Shown here: positions 1 through 11,396 of the stretch, piece after piece | Layout: every line of letters begins with the position of its first letter | How positions within the stretch are numbered: position 1 is the first letter of the stretch | DNA from: Cyclina sinensis | Taxonomy: Eukaryota > Mollusca > Bivalvia > Venerida > Veneridae | Length of the DNA stretch: 64,000 bases | Direction: 5' to 3' | Assembly (NCBI GenBank): GCA_012932295.1 | Contig: JAAONU010000001.1 | Span: 53,498,901-53,562,900 of the forward strand | Translations under genes and position numbers: made by a program | Notes under the pieces: model-generated | The model's input: only the letters and a program-made list of their open reading frames with translations | Told to the model about the DNA's origin: nothing | Database searches by the model: none

Positions 1-976
1 TATATGTTAATTTGTATTTGAAGGGCTTTAAAACGTGAAATCGGTTATTTATTGGACAGACAGGGTAGTACAGTATCTTTCATTCTGTAAAAGAAAACTT
101 AAGGCCTTCCAGCTCGATGAAACACTAAAAATCGACAAGCATTTTCAGTCTTCTTACTTTTCCGTTTCTCATATTCCGCAATGTCGGACACAAATGCCAT
201 TACTTTAAATAGGTTTCTCCCAATGGGGGAGATAATCAACATGAAAACACGAAATCGTCGTGGCATTGAGTTGAAAGGCAAATGTGATTTCTGCTCGAAT
301 TAAATGGATAACAATGATAATGTCATCAAGATGTAATTGTGTTTTTGGTAAAAAATCTAAATAATGATGTGAGTGAAGGTTATATTTAAATTTTAACGGC
401 AAATGCACTGTAGATGCACTGTTACAAAGTTCCGATAAGGCATATCGGGTTTACGTCATTTAGTAATCAACAGTTAATAAAGTTTAAATATAACACTGCT
501 CCTGTACATCGTTTTAGGGCAATTCAAACTTTCTTGCCTCAGAACAGAATTTAAACTATATACTTGCCTGTTCATTCACCGGATTTGAAACTGATAAATA
601 GACTGGCTTAAAAATATATAGATAGACATTTTCAATCACATTCAATACATTTGGACCAGTATTTCAACACAAAACATTTAAAAAAAACACATGGAAGTAT
701 TCCGAGGCGATTGTTATGAAGCTGAGATGACACATTTCTCTGTGTTAATGTAAGTAGCTCTGAATAAAAATATTTAAAACATGCATTATAAATGCAGAAA
801 ATCAAAAAATGATGCACGACCGCCTGTTTCGTATTCCAAGATGGACGGTGTTATATCCAACACTTTTGTCATTTTACTGTAGACAAAAAATATAAAATAC
901 ATTTATTTATTTTTAGGTAATTCATGTAATGTTTTTTGTAAACATGTTGGTATTTTGTTTAATCTGTTTTAACTGT
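1..976. other. Gene-free left edge
   Basis: No convincing coding block, RNA gene or repeat is seen. Short open frames here lack codon bias or recognisable motifs. If copy 1 of the Ig receptor has a signal exon and V-like exon spaced as in copy 2 (about 2.6 kb upstream of the next Ig exon), they would lie left of the window. Confidence 0.5.
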
Positions 977-1422
977 TGTACATCGTTCACCGGAAATAGC
1001 CCATCAAAACGCCGAAAACGAAAGTAAAATCGCCAACGTCGAGTTCACCCCAGGTAATGTTTCAACTTATTTCTCCATCATAACGTAATCGATTTCTTCA
1101 AACTAAACAATATTGCTAAATATGTCCGGTTTTAGAGCAGTATTTGCTTTTTGCTGCTAGTTGGGTAATTTTTGTGTAATTGGCGGTAAATTGTAGCCTC
1201 GTTGTTGACTTATGCGAACAATGTTGATAGTTTCCACCAAGTCAAGCCCAAAACGCTTTTGCTGTATCAAAATCCATCTTGAATTATAAAATATAGACTT
1301 TTCTCCAATTACATTAGAGCGGCCATTCACCAACTCAAGCTACTTTTTACAAAATTTTACCTGGGGTGAACTCGACGTTGGCGATTGCGTTTGGATGGGC
1401 TATTTCCGGTGAACGATATACA
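977..1422. repeat. Foldback/MITE-like element with about 62-75 bp inverted arms
   Basis: The left arm (977-1057) and right arm (1358-1422) are inverted copies. The left reads TGTACATCGTTCACCGGAAA and the right, reverse-complemented, begins TGTATATCGTTCACCGGAAA. Both continue into a CGCCAACGTCGAGTTCACCC block and end in CCAGGTAA. The left arm has about 14 extra bases inside it. The middle (about 300 bp) has no open frame. No target duplication is clear. It looks like a non-autonomous DNA transposon. Confidence 0.75.
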
Positions 1423-2040
1423 GCAGTGCTCTTGCCGACTTATCTTCTTAAGTAGTTCTATATTGATTAATTGGCAGTCTGAAAGCTTATAAGCTTAGCG
1501 GTTTTAAATTAATTTCAGTGTTTCAGAGGGCCTAGTAAAGACACTATCCTTCTTCAATTGCATGTGATGTGGTTTTCTCTTATATAAATATTAAAGCACC
1601 TAGAGTACGGTAAACTGCGGTAGAAAAATAGAAAAAGCAGCAAATACAAACATTTGCAGCTGAACTCAGTTATAAAAAGAATTCGAGAATCTGTTGTATT
1701 CTGGTACCACGTTTACAAACTGTGCAAATTACGTTTACCGTTTTGTTTATGTTCCCCTTCGAAGAAAAGAGGATATATTATTTTGCATATTTATTTCGAT
1801 CGTTCAGTCGGTTGGTCGGTAGACCACTTCATTTCCGATCAATAAATTGAGGAGACTTAAGATTTGATGCGTAGGATGGACATGATGGTGTTTAATTTGA
1901 GCTTTCTTTCATATTTTTTTGAAATATTTATCAGTAATAAGATGTCTTTGTGTGATTTACTTTACAAAAAATTTGAAAACAATCCATATCTATTATTTTG
2001 CATTGTTTTAATCTAATTGAAATACATTATTTTTGCTTAG
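1423..2040. other. Intron or 5' flank of Ig receptor copy 1
   Basis: No feature is seen apart from the splice acceptor (TTTTTGCTTAG) at its right end. By comparison with copy 2 this is the 3' part of the intron that precedes the first visible Ig exon. Confidence 0.45.
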
Positions 2041-2409
2041 TTCCGGTGCAGAGTGTTAATATAAGCTTTCCCTATGGAGATGTTATAGAAGAAAATCAGA
2101 CTTTACAGATTGATTGTATGACGACTTACAATCGGCCGTTGGCAAATATACAGTGGTTTCTCACTAATGGAACAGCAGAGCTTAGTGATGACATAAACAT
2201 GACTCCTCATGCAGAAGAAACATACGAGAACATAACGATTGAATACGAACAATTCAACGCCTTTGAAAGAAGTAACAACCTGACAGCCACGATAAGTAAA
2301 TTTACATACAAAGTACAAAGATGGATGGATGGACGGGAAATCTACTGTGCTGCAAACAACTCCCTTGACACACAAGTTATCTCAACAAAGAGAACTCTGA
2401 ATTTTGCTA
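2041..2409 (+). CDS. Copy 1 exon: Ig domain A (123 codons)
   Basis: Acceptor CTTAG and donor A|GTAAGT, phase 1-1. It begins VPVQSVNISF and shows the Ig cysteines in LQIDC and EIYC, with the core Trp in IQWF. There are several N-glycosylation sequons (NIS, NQT, NGT, NIT, NLT, NNS). The matching exon of copy 2 is also 369 nt. Confidence 0.85.
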
Positions 2410-5400
2410 GTAAGTTCTGTTTTAACTATATAATGAGGCATTTGAAGGTAGATTGTCATGAACTACAGTTATCAGACATTTTCAAACGAGTAGTTTATTT
2501 TGTACATTTAAAAACTTTATATCAGTACAAATTAAATTCATAAGTGAGATGTATTAGCAATTCAGAGTTTAATTGGTGAAGATATATATGTTAACTTGAT
2601 TTCTTGGGAATTTTTTTCATCTGATAAATATAATATGTCAAATACGATTAATAATATAACGTTTCTTCTAAAATCATAACATATCTTAATACTTTAGTCT
2701 GAATTAGTTTGTATTACAATAAAACAGGCCCATAGCCTATATCCACAACATAACAGTTCTTACAGGTAAGTAGTAGTGGCGAGATAAATATCCTTATTTC
2801 AAATGAATCTTTGAAATATGCATATATATTATTGTTGCAAATCAGTTTTGACTGTCTGACTGAAAAAATGAAAATGACACAAGAAGGATGGAATGAGATT
2901 TAATTCCTTTTCAAATAGACAGAAACATGATATCAGTTCAGACAAGGTAAGTGTCGGTGCTTTCGTAAACAGGAAGAACCTAAGAAATTCACAAATACTA
3001 GCTGAAAAAAATCAACAACAAAAAGCTCGAAACATATGGATGGTGTCTCTAAGTCATTACAAGTTGTGTTTGGAAAAATTTCTGTGTTTACAGGTCTTCG
3101 TGCACATAATCGTGTGTTAAAGTAACTGTTCGCGATAACTTTGTTCACATTTTATCATATCTGCTTGATGTTTTAACAGAAAGATACAAAAATAAGTAAG
3201 GTTAAAACATGCGTTAGACACTTGTGTTATTCTGAATGGATTGCGGGTTTGCGAAGTAGAAAAAGCTTGTATTTGCTTTCGTTAACCAGAGTTTACATTT
3301 TCTTTTCTTGAGTTGAGATAAAAAAGTTCATTTTAGCATCCTGAAAAGATATTGGCCATATTAAATGAAACGTTATAACCAAAATGAATGAAAAATAAAG
3401 TTGTTTATACCTTAAATGAAATTGTTTCATTGAATTTAGTTTATAACATAAATCAAATACTCCATTAACAATTGATAACGAAATAACAACATCAGAGCTT
3501 GTAAGATAGTAACTACACATATGTTTGACTTTACATATTCAGAGGTGTTGACGTTATAACCAAAATGAATGAAAAATAAAGTTGTTTATACCTTAAATGA
3601 AATTGTTTCATTGAATTAAGTTTATAACATAAATCAAATACTCCATTAACAATTGATAACGAAATAACATCAGAGCTTGTAAGATAGTAACTACACATAT
3701 GTTTGACTTTACATATTCAGAGGTGTTGACGGTCAACGAAGATTTTTTTTTAATAACATGAATTTAAAATTCAGATAAACTGTAGCATTTGTTTCCTTTC
3801 AAGCACGAATGTAAACAGTTTTGTTAGATGTTTATTTAAGATCCCCCGGATGGGCCCCCTTACATTCAAGGTGTAGGAAGTGGCGAGACATACCGTGTCA
3901 TGAACAAGCGCCAAGAGAAGTTAACTTGCGTTGTGAAGGGAGGTAACCCTTTTCCTTCTTTAAACTGGTATTGCGCTGTAAATGGAACACAAACTACGAA
4001 TATAGTGGACGGGATTGTGAGGAAGGATCTTGTATGGATTGCTTCTATTGATAACACAGGAAATTGCACGTGTCGATCAACATACAAAGAAACGACTACA
4101 TCCGTAGAAATCATGTTAAACGTTTTATGCAAGTAGCCTATATTTAACTTGAATATCTACAACCTTTGATAAAATTTTATTTATTGGCATGCTCATATTG
4201 ATAAGTAAAGCAGTACAAACCACCATTCATAACATCATGGCGCAGTACTTTACTGCTGACGTTTTTAGGTTTATGTGTTGTAGAACTATATTTCAATGCT
4301 GCTTTTGATATGTTACAAAATATCAAGAACTACTTGGAACCATTTTCAGCGAAACAGTTTTTTCCCTGGCTCTTAATAGTTGTATTTGAAATGTTTTATA
4401 CAATATGTTAATTTGTATTTATTCTCAATTTAAGTTTTGTACTTCTTACTACAGGTCTTTATGTCGTTGTAATCACAGGTACAAGGAACATAACTGGGAC
4501 CCGAAGCATGCGTGTGAATAAAATTCACAATTTTTAACTAATTGTCATATCTTATCAGTATAATAGAAGGTAAACAGTTGTTTACCCCGTTGCCGTGTCT
4601 GTAAGGCTCAATCATTTCGTTCACACATGCTTAGGGTAACAGTTATGTCTCTAAGTTGTGACCTATATTTTCAGACTCTCCCAAAATTTCCAACTTCGCA
4701 CTGAAATATCTGTTTGGAAACACAGTTGACGTTGCTAGTAACATCGACGTTATCGAAGATACGCCATTCACGTTGACGTGCAATGCGACAGGGAATCCAT
4801 CACCATCATATCTTTGGTCTGGGCCATTTTCGTCAACTGACAAAACGTTGATTATACAGAATATTAAAAGAGGGCATGCAGGAAACTTCACATGCTTAGC
4901 ACGAAATAACATGAAACCGTCGTCTGGAAATATGGTGGAAGGAAAAAGCATAAAACATGTTTTTGTTTCAGTACTGTGTAAGTGTTATTACAATTGTAAA
5001 AGTTCGTCTAACGTATATATATTCAGGAATAAGTTATTTACTTGGATGGAAAAAAGCTTATAGTGGATTTAGAGAAAACATTAATAATGATTTATTTCAG
5101 ACCCACCGACAATAGGTCAGTTAGAAAACACGAACATATCTGAAGGCATGTCATTAGACGTAACATGTCCCGCTTCACCCGGTCATCCATACTTTACCCA
5201 ATATATATGGACCAACAAAGACAAAAAAGAATGGCATGGGAAACATTTATCAATCACAAATATTACAAGAGCAGATGATGGTGAATACAGGTGTACTGCG
5301 TACAATGTTATGGAACCTACAGCAGGGACAGCAGTTCAAGCAAATGCAAGCAGATCATTTCGCCTTAACGTTTTTTGTACGATTTTATGTATATCATTTT

Positions 5401-8400
5401 GACAGATAATGTTGATACTGATTGAAATTCATACAGTTGTTTAGTAGTAATCTGTGGATGAAAGATACAATTAAGACACACGTATGTAATCGTTGTTACA
5501 GTATTTCGTTTTGAAATTAATGCTTTTGATAACCATCGGTTACGAAATTATTTACCAATGTATCTTGGGCACACAACAATAGACATCAGGTATCCTGAAA
5601 CAAGGAAATAAACCTCACTTTGTCTCGATATTAGTTTAGTTTAAACTTATTTATTTTACATCGATTTGGAAGCAAGTTCTTGCAAATTATATTAATCCCT
5701 CTCGATGACTGCTTCCTGGATTCAAACCAGTACTCGCACCGAATGTGAGGTAATGCGGAAAGTCATTGTAGACTCTCAGCCCTGGTGGGTTCGAACCAGC
5801 GACCTCAGATCGGGAGTCCGGTGCTCTTACCCCTCGACCACTGCTCCTCACTATTGTGAATTTAGCAGTTAGTTACCCAGTTTCAGTGTTAGTGTTACAT
5901 TTTAGTTTAAAAACAGTCAGGTTTTGCTAATATTTTTGAAATAGTAATTGTTATTCTTTTTAGATAAAGCAAGTGTGATTAAGTTCTTCATTGCCGATCA
6001 TGAAACACTACAACATGTTATCATCAACGAATATGAAAATGTTCGCTTCATTTGTGACGTTGACAGCAATCCAGGAGCAACAATAACACTGTATTATGAA
6101 ACCAGCAAAAGAATATATAAAGTTGACAATACAAACAGGTTACAATTTGTAAAGGAAAATTTTACTTGCTCTCAGTCTGGTTTATATTCATGCACTGGGA
6201 AAAATGTTCACAACAGTGGACAGCCTTCTCTCGCTGTTCTATCACTACAAGTAAGATGTAAGTGTATCATTTCTCAATTCCGAAAAAAAAAACAATCCGG
6301 AAAAAATAAATCATTACAGAAAGAGCTTTAAAATGTTTAATTAATGAATTACAATGCCCGGCAGGTCTCATATTGTTCGCAAAATCAATTCAGAGTGTGC
6401 AGCCTTAAAGTTTGTGAATCTTTTTTAATCGGTATGTTTTGTTGTCTTAAATGTAAGAAAGAACTCCCGTTTATGAACGTTTGACATCTAAAGCATTTCT
6501 AAATTTTCAAATAAGTTTTAAATATTTCTTTTTATTATTCCATGTCGTTTTTAAGATTCCAAGTTATATAAGTGCAATATGAAACATATTTTAAATCAAC
6601 CAACTTGTGCGAAGATGTTGTAAAAAAAGTTATTTTTTACAGGTGCTCCAAGCAGATCCCATGAAAGCGGTCCTACTACTATCAACGCCCGTTTGAATGC
6701 TCCATCTACTTTAAGTTTTACTGTTACGGCATATCCAGAACCTGGCTCGTCAGGATTTGTATGGTATAAACAAAATATTTCAGTGTGGAATCCACTTACC
6801 TATTCAACAAAGCACGTGATTTCATCCTCAGAGCTACAGTCTAATTTGACAATATTCAATGTGACTGAATCCGACTACGGAGAATATATGCTTAGAGTTG
6901 AGAATAGTCTCGGAAGATATGAAAAGATCTTTAGTCTGTTAAAACCTGCAGTTGGTAAGTTCAGTGTAGATTAAGATATAATATCTTATGTTTTAGAAAA
7001 GAACTCAATTGATTATCTTGTTCAGTTACCTTTGGGATTTTAAACGTAAACAGCTAGTTTTAATGCGACTAATAATTTATTGTTCAAGGACAAAATTTTT
7101 CAAGAACTAAAATTGTATTTTTCATGATGTACGCAAACAGAAAATCAAAAGGTGCCAGCTGTGTAAGTCAGTTGTGTTCATCTTTTTTTGCAGGACCATA
7201 AGAAACTTGTTCAGTTTGGTTTGCATTTAGGGACAGTTTTTTCTTGATTTCCCGTCAATGAAGTTTAATAAACACTACACACCCTATAAAGAAGCGAGTC
7301 ATAATACTTCAAGCATTATAGGTTCATTGATTACCTGCATTTAGTCCATCCCTTTGTTTTTAGTAAAATACACCATCTGTGTTGAATCATTTCACTTCTG
7401 TCATATCAGTTTGATATTATTCATGTTTTTGTATCCAATACTGATTGAGAGTTAGAATTTTCAATCAAGTAGGTTTCTTGAACTTTGGAATCGTTTTATT
7501 CTTAAAGTTCTATTTTTGCTGACATTTGTTGATTTCTGTATGTCTTTCCTTTTCGGCTAGATTCTCCTGCGAGAAAGGAAGGAAAGAATGCATCCGTGCT
7601 ATATATAGTGATCGGGTGTCTGGCCTCAATACTCCTCATTGCCGCCGCATCTGTTCTCACCATACTTGGATATAGAAGGTACGTTAGCTTATACTGTTAA
7701 CTTGCATAGTGCATAAACGTTTTTATGGAGATGAGACCATACAAAGTTTAACTTGAGTACCAAATGTACATTTTTATTTAAATTATTAGAATGAATAGAA
7801 TTGTCTTCTTTTGATTTCCAGATACAAGAAGAAGAAAAATGTCAGTGGTGGTACAAATATCTCCAGTCCATACAGTGAACTCTCGGAAATGCATATTAGA
7901 TCAGGTTTGAAAATAATGATAAAGATCAGATTTATGCTATATAACGAGGTAAACGTTTTTGACAAAGGAAATTCAACATTTCATCGTTTTGTATACGTTT
8001 CGTCTTCTTTTATCTTGTTTTATTTTGGCATGATGCATGCACATATATAGCACACGCTGTCTATTTATTATTTCTTTTTAATTTTGTGTGTAAAACAGTA
8101 AATCCCTTTTTAAGTATTGAAATTTGCGTTTTCATTTTAAAAAGTAACAATACTTTGAATACTTTTAACAAGGCGTCTTATAATAAAGTTGTAAAATTTG
8201 GCTATTTTCAGCGTAAACTTGAACATAAAATTTTGATAAATATTTGTAGTAATGATCTTTGTATTTTCAACATTTTCTTACAATGTTGTTTGCTACACAA
8301 ATAAATACACAAACATATTTCCTAGTTGCAACGTAACATTCAGTAATGGTGTCAATATACTATTACTCGTTGTCAAACCAAATATGTAAAATTTAACGGT

Positions 8401-9572
8401 TTTGATAGAAATTGAGACTTTAGTTTTTTGATGAGTACATTAATATATTTTCGTACCTTTCTTCAGGAGATACGGAACTGTACAAGATCATTAAATGTGG
8501 TTACATGTATTTTTTTATTATGTTGCAGGAAGTGGTGAACAGACTAATAATGAACAAGCATATGAAACGATGAAATCAGAAGGTTATTACCGTTACTAAA
8601 AGTGTTAAAAGCTAACTCAATGCATTCTTAGTCAAAAGATATATAGAGCAAATGACTGTCGTTTAGAAAATGTGAATTTTTGAATATTTAAAAATTAAAA
8701 TAATTTGGCAGTTTAAACTATAAATATTGTGTTGAAACCATAAAAGCATAATGTCGTGCGAAGGTAAACACAGTTAAATTGCAACGCTAAGTTGTACTAC
8801 GTTAGACCCTTTCAGCATTACGACGGTTGTATTTGAAACTAATAACTTTAGTAAATTTGTCGTAAGTTCATTGATTTATTTTCGTATCTTTCTTCATGGG
8901 ATACAGAAATAGCACTAGATCAATAAAGTGGTTACACGTATTTTTATGTTGCAGGAAGTGGTGGACAGCGGAAGAATGAACAAGCATATGAAACATTGAA
9001 ATCAGAAGGTTATTACCGTTACTAAATTGTTAACAGCTCGCTCAATACATCTTTAATGATACGCATTTTTCACTAGTTTTTATTAAAAGAACCTATAAGA
9101 AATAACGGATTTCATGGTTTGTAGTTTGACTTGTATCTTTAACCAAAATTTGACCCAAAGGGGTTGAAACGTATTCAGGACAAGACAATGGTCAAACAGA
9201 ATTTATAACAGATGAAATTATTCATTAAAATACTATTTTCAGGATGTAAAACATTATTTTTCTACGAAATATGCATTCTTATCATTGTTTAAATGCACGT
9301 CGGTAAGGCACATTGTTAGTCGTTAGTTTTGTTCTCAGATGTATATGAAAGATTGTATTCTGCAAACCATGAATAAAAAAACTCCAACAAAACAAGTATG
9401 TCATAAAGTATGGAATGGCAGCTGGTTAGTTACAAATAAAATTGTACAAGAAAATTAAAAGTCTTAGGAAAACACGCTTTGCAGATGGTACAAATTAACG
9501 TCTACTGTACTTTTTTCAGATGATATTGGTGGTATTCAAACAAAGGCTATATATACAAACTTGGTCATGTGA
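2041..9572 (+). CDS. IgSF transmembrane receptor, copy 1 (5' end outside window)
   Basis: Proposed coding blocks: 2041-2409, 3841-4128, 4675-4977, 5101-5376, 5964-6257, 6643-6954, 7561-7678, 7822-7904, 8529-8582, 8955-9008, 9520-9572. The first six each encode one Ig-like domain with phase-1 borders. Then come a TM exon and a cytoplasmic tail of four small exons. The visible part is about 730 residues. The product is inferred to be a type I cell-surface receptor, heavily N-glycosylated, with tail motifs SPYSEL (fits ITIM), AYETM/AYETL and AIYTNL. The architecture resembles CD22/Siglec/CEACAM-type receptors, which I take as analogy, not orthology. Signal peptide and any V-like domain are not in the window. 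One donor is GC rather than GT. The exon model rests on splice-site reading plus match to copy 2, which has the same exon lengths. Ligand unknown. Confidence 0.8.
3371..3729. repeat. 181-bp tandem duplication (two copies) in intron
   Basis: The block beginning CGTTATAACCAAAATGAATG at 3371 recurs at 3552 and runs to AGGTGTTGAC. The copies differ by a 3-bp deletion and about one substitution, so the duplication is recent. It lies in the intron between Ig domains A and B of copy 1 and is absent at the same place in copy 2. Confidence 0.9.
3841..4128 (+). CDS. Copy 1 exon: Ig domain B (96 codons), GC donor
   Basis: Acceptor TATTTAAG at 3840, phase 1. It begins PPDGPPYIQG, with Ig cysteine LTC, core NWYC and NCTC, so there are two cysteines beyond the standard pair. 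The 3' border reads TTTAT|GCAAGT where copy 2 has TTTGT|GTAAGT, so this exon appears to use a GC-AG intron. If the site were not spliced, the frame would stop at a TAG two codons on. Confidence 0.82.
4675..4977 (+). CDS. Copy 1 exon: Ig domain C (101 codons)
   Basis: Acceptor TATTTTCAG and donor T|GTAAGT, phase 1-1. Ig hallmarks are LTCNATGNP, YLWSG and HAGNFTC, where Phe replaces the usual Tyr of the GxYxC motif. The homologous exon in copy 2 has lost its acceptor. Confidence 0.85.
5101..5376 (+). CDS. Copy 1 exon: Ig domain D (92 codons)
   Basis: Acceptor TTATTTCAG, donor T|GTACGA (weaker than T|GTAAGA of copy 2), phase 1-1. A typical C2/I-set Ig domain: DVTC, YIWTN, then RADDGEYRC, the classical DxGxYxC signature. 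Same length (276 nt) as in copy 2. Confidence 0.87.
5635..5851 (-). repeat. tRNA-derived SINE, minus strand
   Basis: Read on the minus strand from 5851 it shows a tRNA-like head: an A box in GTGGTCGAGGGGTAAGAGCA and a B box in GGTTCGAACCC, followed by a body that shares GCTTCCTG and an AGTACT-containing block with a more worn copy at 19860-20050. It lies in the intron between Ig domains D and E. It is a repeat, not a working tRNA gene. Confidence 0.7.
5964..6257 (+). CDS. Copy 1 exon: Ig domain E (98 codons)
   Basis: Acceptor TTTTTAG, donor T|GTAAGT, phase 1-1. Shows VRFICDVDSNPG and SGLYSCTGKN with an extra Cys just before (NFTCSQ). The usual core Trp is replaced (ITLYYE). Identical length (294 nt) in copy 2; a fragment of the same domain survives in copy 3 at 32341-32587. 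Confidence 0.85.
6643..6954 (+). CDS. Copy 1 exon: Ig domain F (104 codons), lacks both Ig cysteines
   Basis: Acceptor TTTTTTACAG, donor G|GTAAGT, phase 1-1. It starts with a Ser/Thr/Pro-containing linker, then an Ig fold with FVWYK and SDYGEYMLRVEN. The positions that would hold the two Ig cysteines are non-Cys (TVTAYP and YMLRV), as in copy 2. This is the membrane-proximal domain. Confidence 0.84.
7561..7678 (+). CDS. Copy 1 exon: transmembrane segment
   Basis: Acceptor TCGGCTAG, donor AG|GTACGT, phase 1 to 2. It encodes a short juxtamembrane stretch and a helix around VLYIVIGCLASILLIAAASV, ending in a basic stop-transfer (YRRYKKKK, completed by the next exon). The block GTGCTATATATAGTGATCGG is invariant in all three copies. 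Confidence 0.88.
7822..7904 (+). CDS. Copy 1 exon: juxtamembrane tail with SPYSEL
   Basis: Acceptor GATTTCCAG, donor G|GTTTGA, phase 2 to 1. Encodes YKKKKNVSGG followed by SSPYSELSEM. SPYSEL satisfies the ITIM consensus [IVLS]xYxx[ILV]. The donor is weak but sits at the same place in copies 2 and 3. Confidence 0.75.
8529..8599 (+). CDS. Copy 1 exon: YETM tail exon, optional stop
   Basis: Acceptor TGTTGCAG. Encodes GSGEQTNNEQAYETMKSE. An internal donor GAAG|GTTATT at 8583 would make a 54-nt, phase 1-1 exon that joins in frame to the next tail exon. If that donor is ignored, the frame reads on to YYRY and stops at 8597-8599. Two tail forms are therefore possible. Confidence 0.72.
8955..9025 (+). 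CDS. Copy 1 exon: duplicated YETL tail exon
   Basis: A second copy of the preceding exon with its flanks (about 8440-8660 against 8865-9080). Acceptor TGTTGCAG, internal donor at 9009, 54 nt phase 1-1, encoding NEQAYETLKSE, or reading on to YYRY and a stop at 9023-9025. Copy 2 has a single version. Including both would give two YETx motifs in series. Confidence 0.7.
9520..9572 (+). CDS. Copy 1 terminal exon: IYTNL tail
   Basis: Acceptor TTTTTTCAG, phase 1. Joined to the YETM/YETL exon it continues in frame as DDIGGIQTKAIYTNLVM and stops at TGA 9570-9572. AIYTNL is a YxxL motif that departs from strict ITIM only at position -2; the copy 3 relic has VVYSNL, which fits fully. Strongly conserved in copy 2 (28005-28057). 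Confidence 0.78.
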
Positions 9573-11396
9573 TCCTGTCGTTGTGAAAGAGGACTAGAAC
9601 AGACTGAGTAACTGTTAAAAACTTGGAGTGGAGTAGTAACAGATGGAAAGAAAACATGATAGAGAATAAGCACAACGTTTCTTAGATATTTTATCTGAAA
9701 GCAGAAAGATGCTTGTGTTTAAAGTTTGCATTTTTGATCTTTATATGTTGTACTTAGCAGACTTTTGTCATATTTTTTTCATATATTAATGAAGGTAGAT
9801 TTAATTGTTTGTGAGCAAGAAACGTGCACTAATGAAACAAAAAATTAATTACACTTGCTGTTAGAATGTTTCTACAACTAAGATATACATTGTATAATGA
9901 GAAACAACTTAATCTGAAAAGTGATATTATATTAACTATGCAACGTTCAAAGCATTGTTTGAATTTGTTATCATTTTTATTATCATTATTAATATAATTG
10001 GATACATTGCCACATAAATTTTGCTTTTAAAACTCTATGATTCGTAAACAAATGGTATAATTCACAAATTAGAAGTCATTACTATATGTTGAAATGAAGA
10101 AAAAATGTCACCTGTCTGAAGTGAATTTACTTCTCGTTGCTTAAAAATTGTTGATGCAGTAGCAGTTTGTATATATAGTGTTTTGATGTGAAAACACTAA
10201 ATTTGTGTAATTGTTTAATGTTTGGCATTGTACTGCAGAAACTAACGACATCATCCGATGTAAAATTAAAACATAAATCAGTTAAATGGAATGTGTGATG
10301 CGCCATCAAATATGGTTTTCATACTTCTTATCTTTAGATTAAATACAGTTGAAATATACTGATAAAACTGCACTGCCATATGTGTTATATCTTTTTTTCT
10401 AACGAGCATCTAAATTTATAAGAATCAATTGATACCCGTTATGTTTCTTATAAATTATGATCTGCCCAGGGTCTTGTGCCTACTAATTTTGCCTTTTGTT
10501 AATGTGTCATCAGTTTAGTTATACTGCTGGTGTTTCTTACAGATTTGTAGATATAGGGCTGTATTTAGCCGTTTGAACAACGGGAACGTGTTAGAAGCAT
10601 AGTTGCAACACATATATAAATACTTTAATTTTATTTCCTTTTAAATTTATAAGTAAACCTGGAACTTTTAAGTCTATTATGCATCTATGATCGTTACTTT
10701 TCGAAAATCTCGTAAATTAACAAAAACACTTTATTGATGTTTGGCCTCTGACCAAACAATAGGGAAAGTAATTGAACGGAATTAATATAAGCTGTATGTA
10801 GATGTAAAATTAGTAAGTTTTACCTGACTGTTTTTACTGGTTCATTGAAAGGTAAATCCAAATGATAACAAATGCAAATGTTGCATAAAACTTATCACTG
10901 GCACGAAAATAATGTGTATTGATTTCAGTATAAATCTTTAATTATATTATTATATGATATACCAAAAAAGAATTCATGCTGTCTTTTATAAGAAAACGAT
11001 TATACGATTATGGTCTATTATATATTATACTACTAAAGCATTTATTAAAGCACAGAGAGCCAGTCTTAATACTTTCAGAGTTAACCTAATCTTCTAGTGT
11101 GTGGTTAAGCAGGCAACATTTATAATATCGGCCGGTAAACCCCGGAAGTTTTGAAGTGTTATTTGGCAAAAAAATGTTCATCTTTTTTTAGTGTAATCTT
11201 GCTCGAGAATTTGAAAAATGTGTTGAATTTCCTCATTTCAAAATACCCAATTTTTTCAAACACCAAATACAATACTTTTGTCACCTTATGGTATCGGAAT
11301 GTATACACTTTGTTTCTCTCTTAAACAATCTCTAGTCGACATTAGTTTGCATGTTTTCGATATTCACACGTACCATTTATTGTCACATGTCCCCAA
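9573..11396. repeat. Duplicated 3' flank, shared with 28058-29707
   Basis: The 3' UTR and downstream DNA of copy 1 align by eye almost throughout with the region after copy 2, for example AACCTAAT.TTCTAGTGTGTGG then CAGGCAACATTTATAATATC (about 11090 and 29391). Similarity fades at about 11396 and 29707, marking one edge of the segmental duplication. No gene is seen inside. Confidence 0.8.

Noticed and set aside
5767..5851. tRNA gene on the minus strand
   Set aside because: A and B boxes are present but the acceptor strands do not pair well and a SINE body follows.
8529..9572. Classical ITAM in the tail
   Set aside because: The gap between YETL and YTNL is 14 residues, longer than the usual 6-12, so only separate YxxL motifs are claimed.
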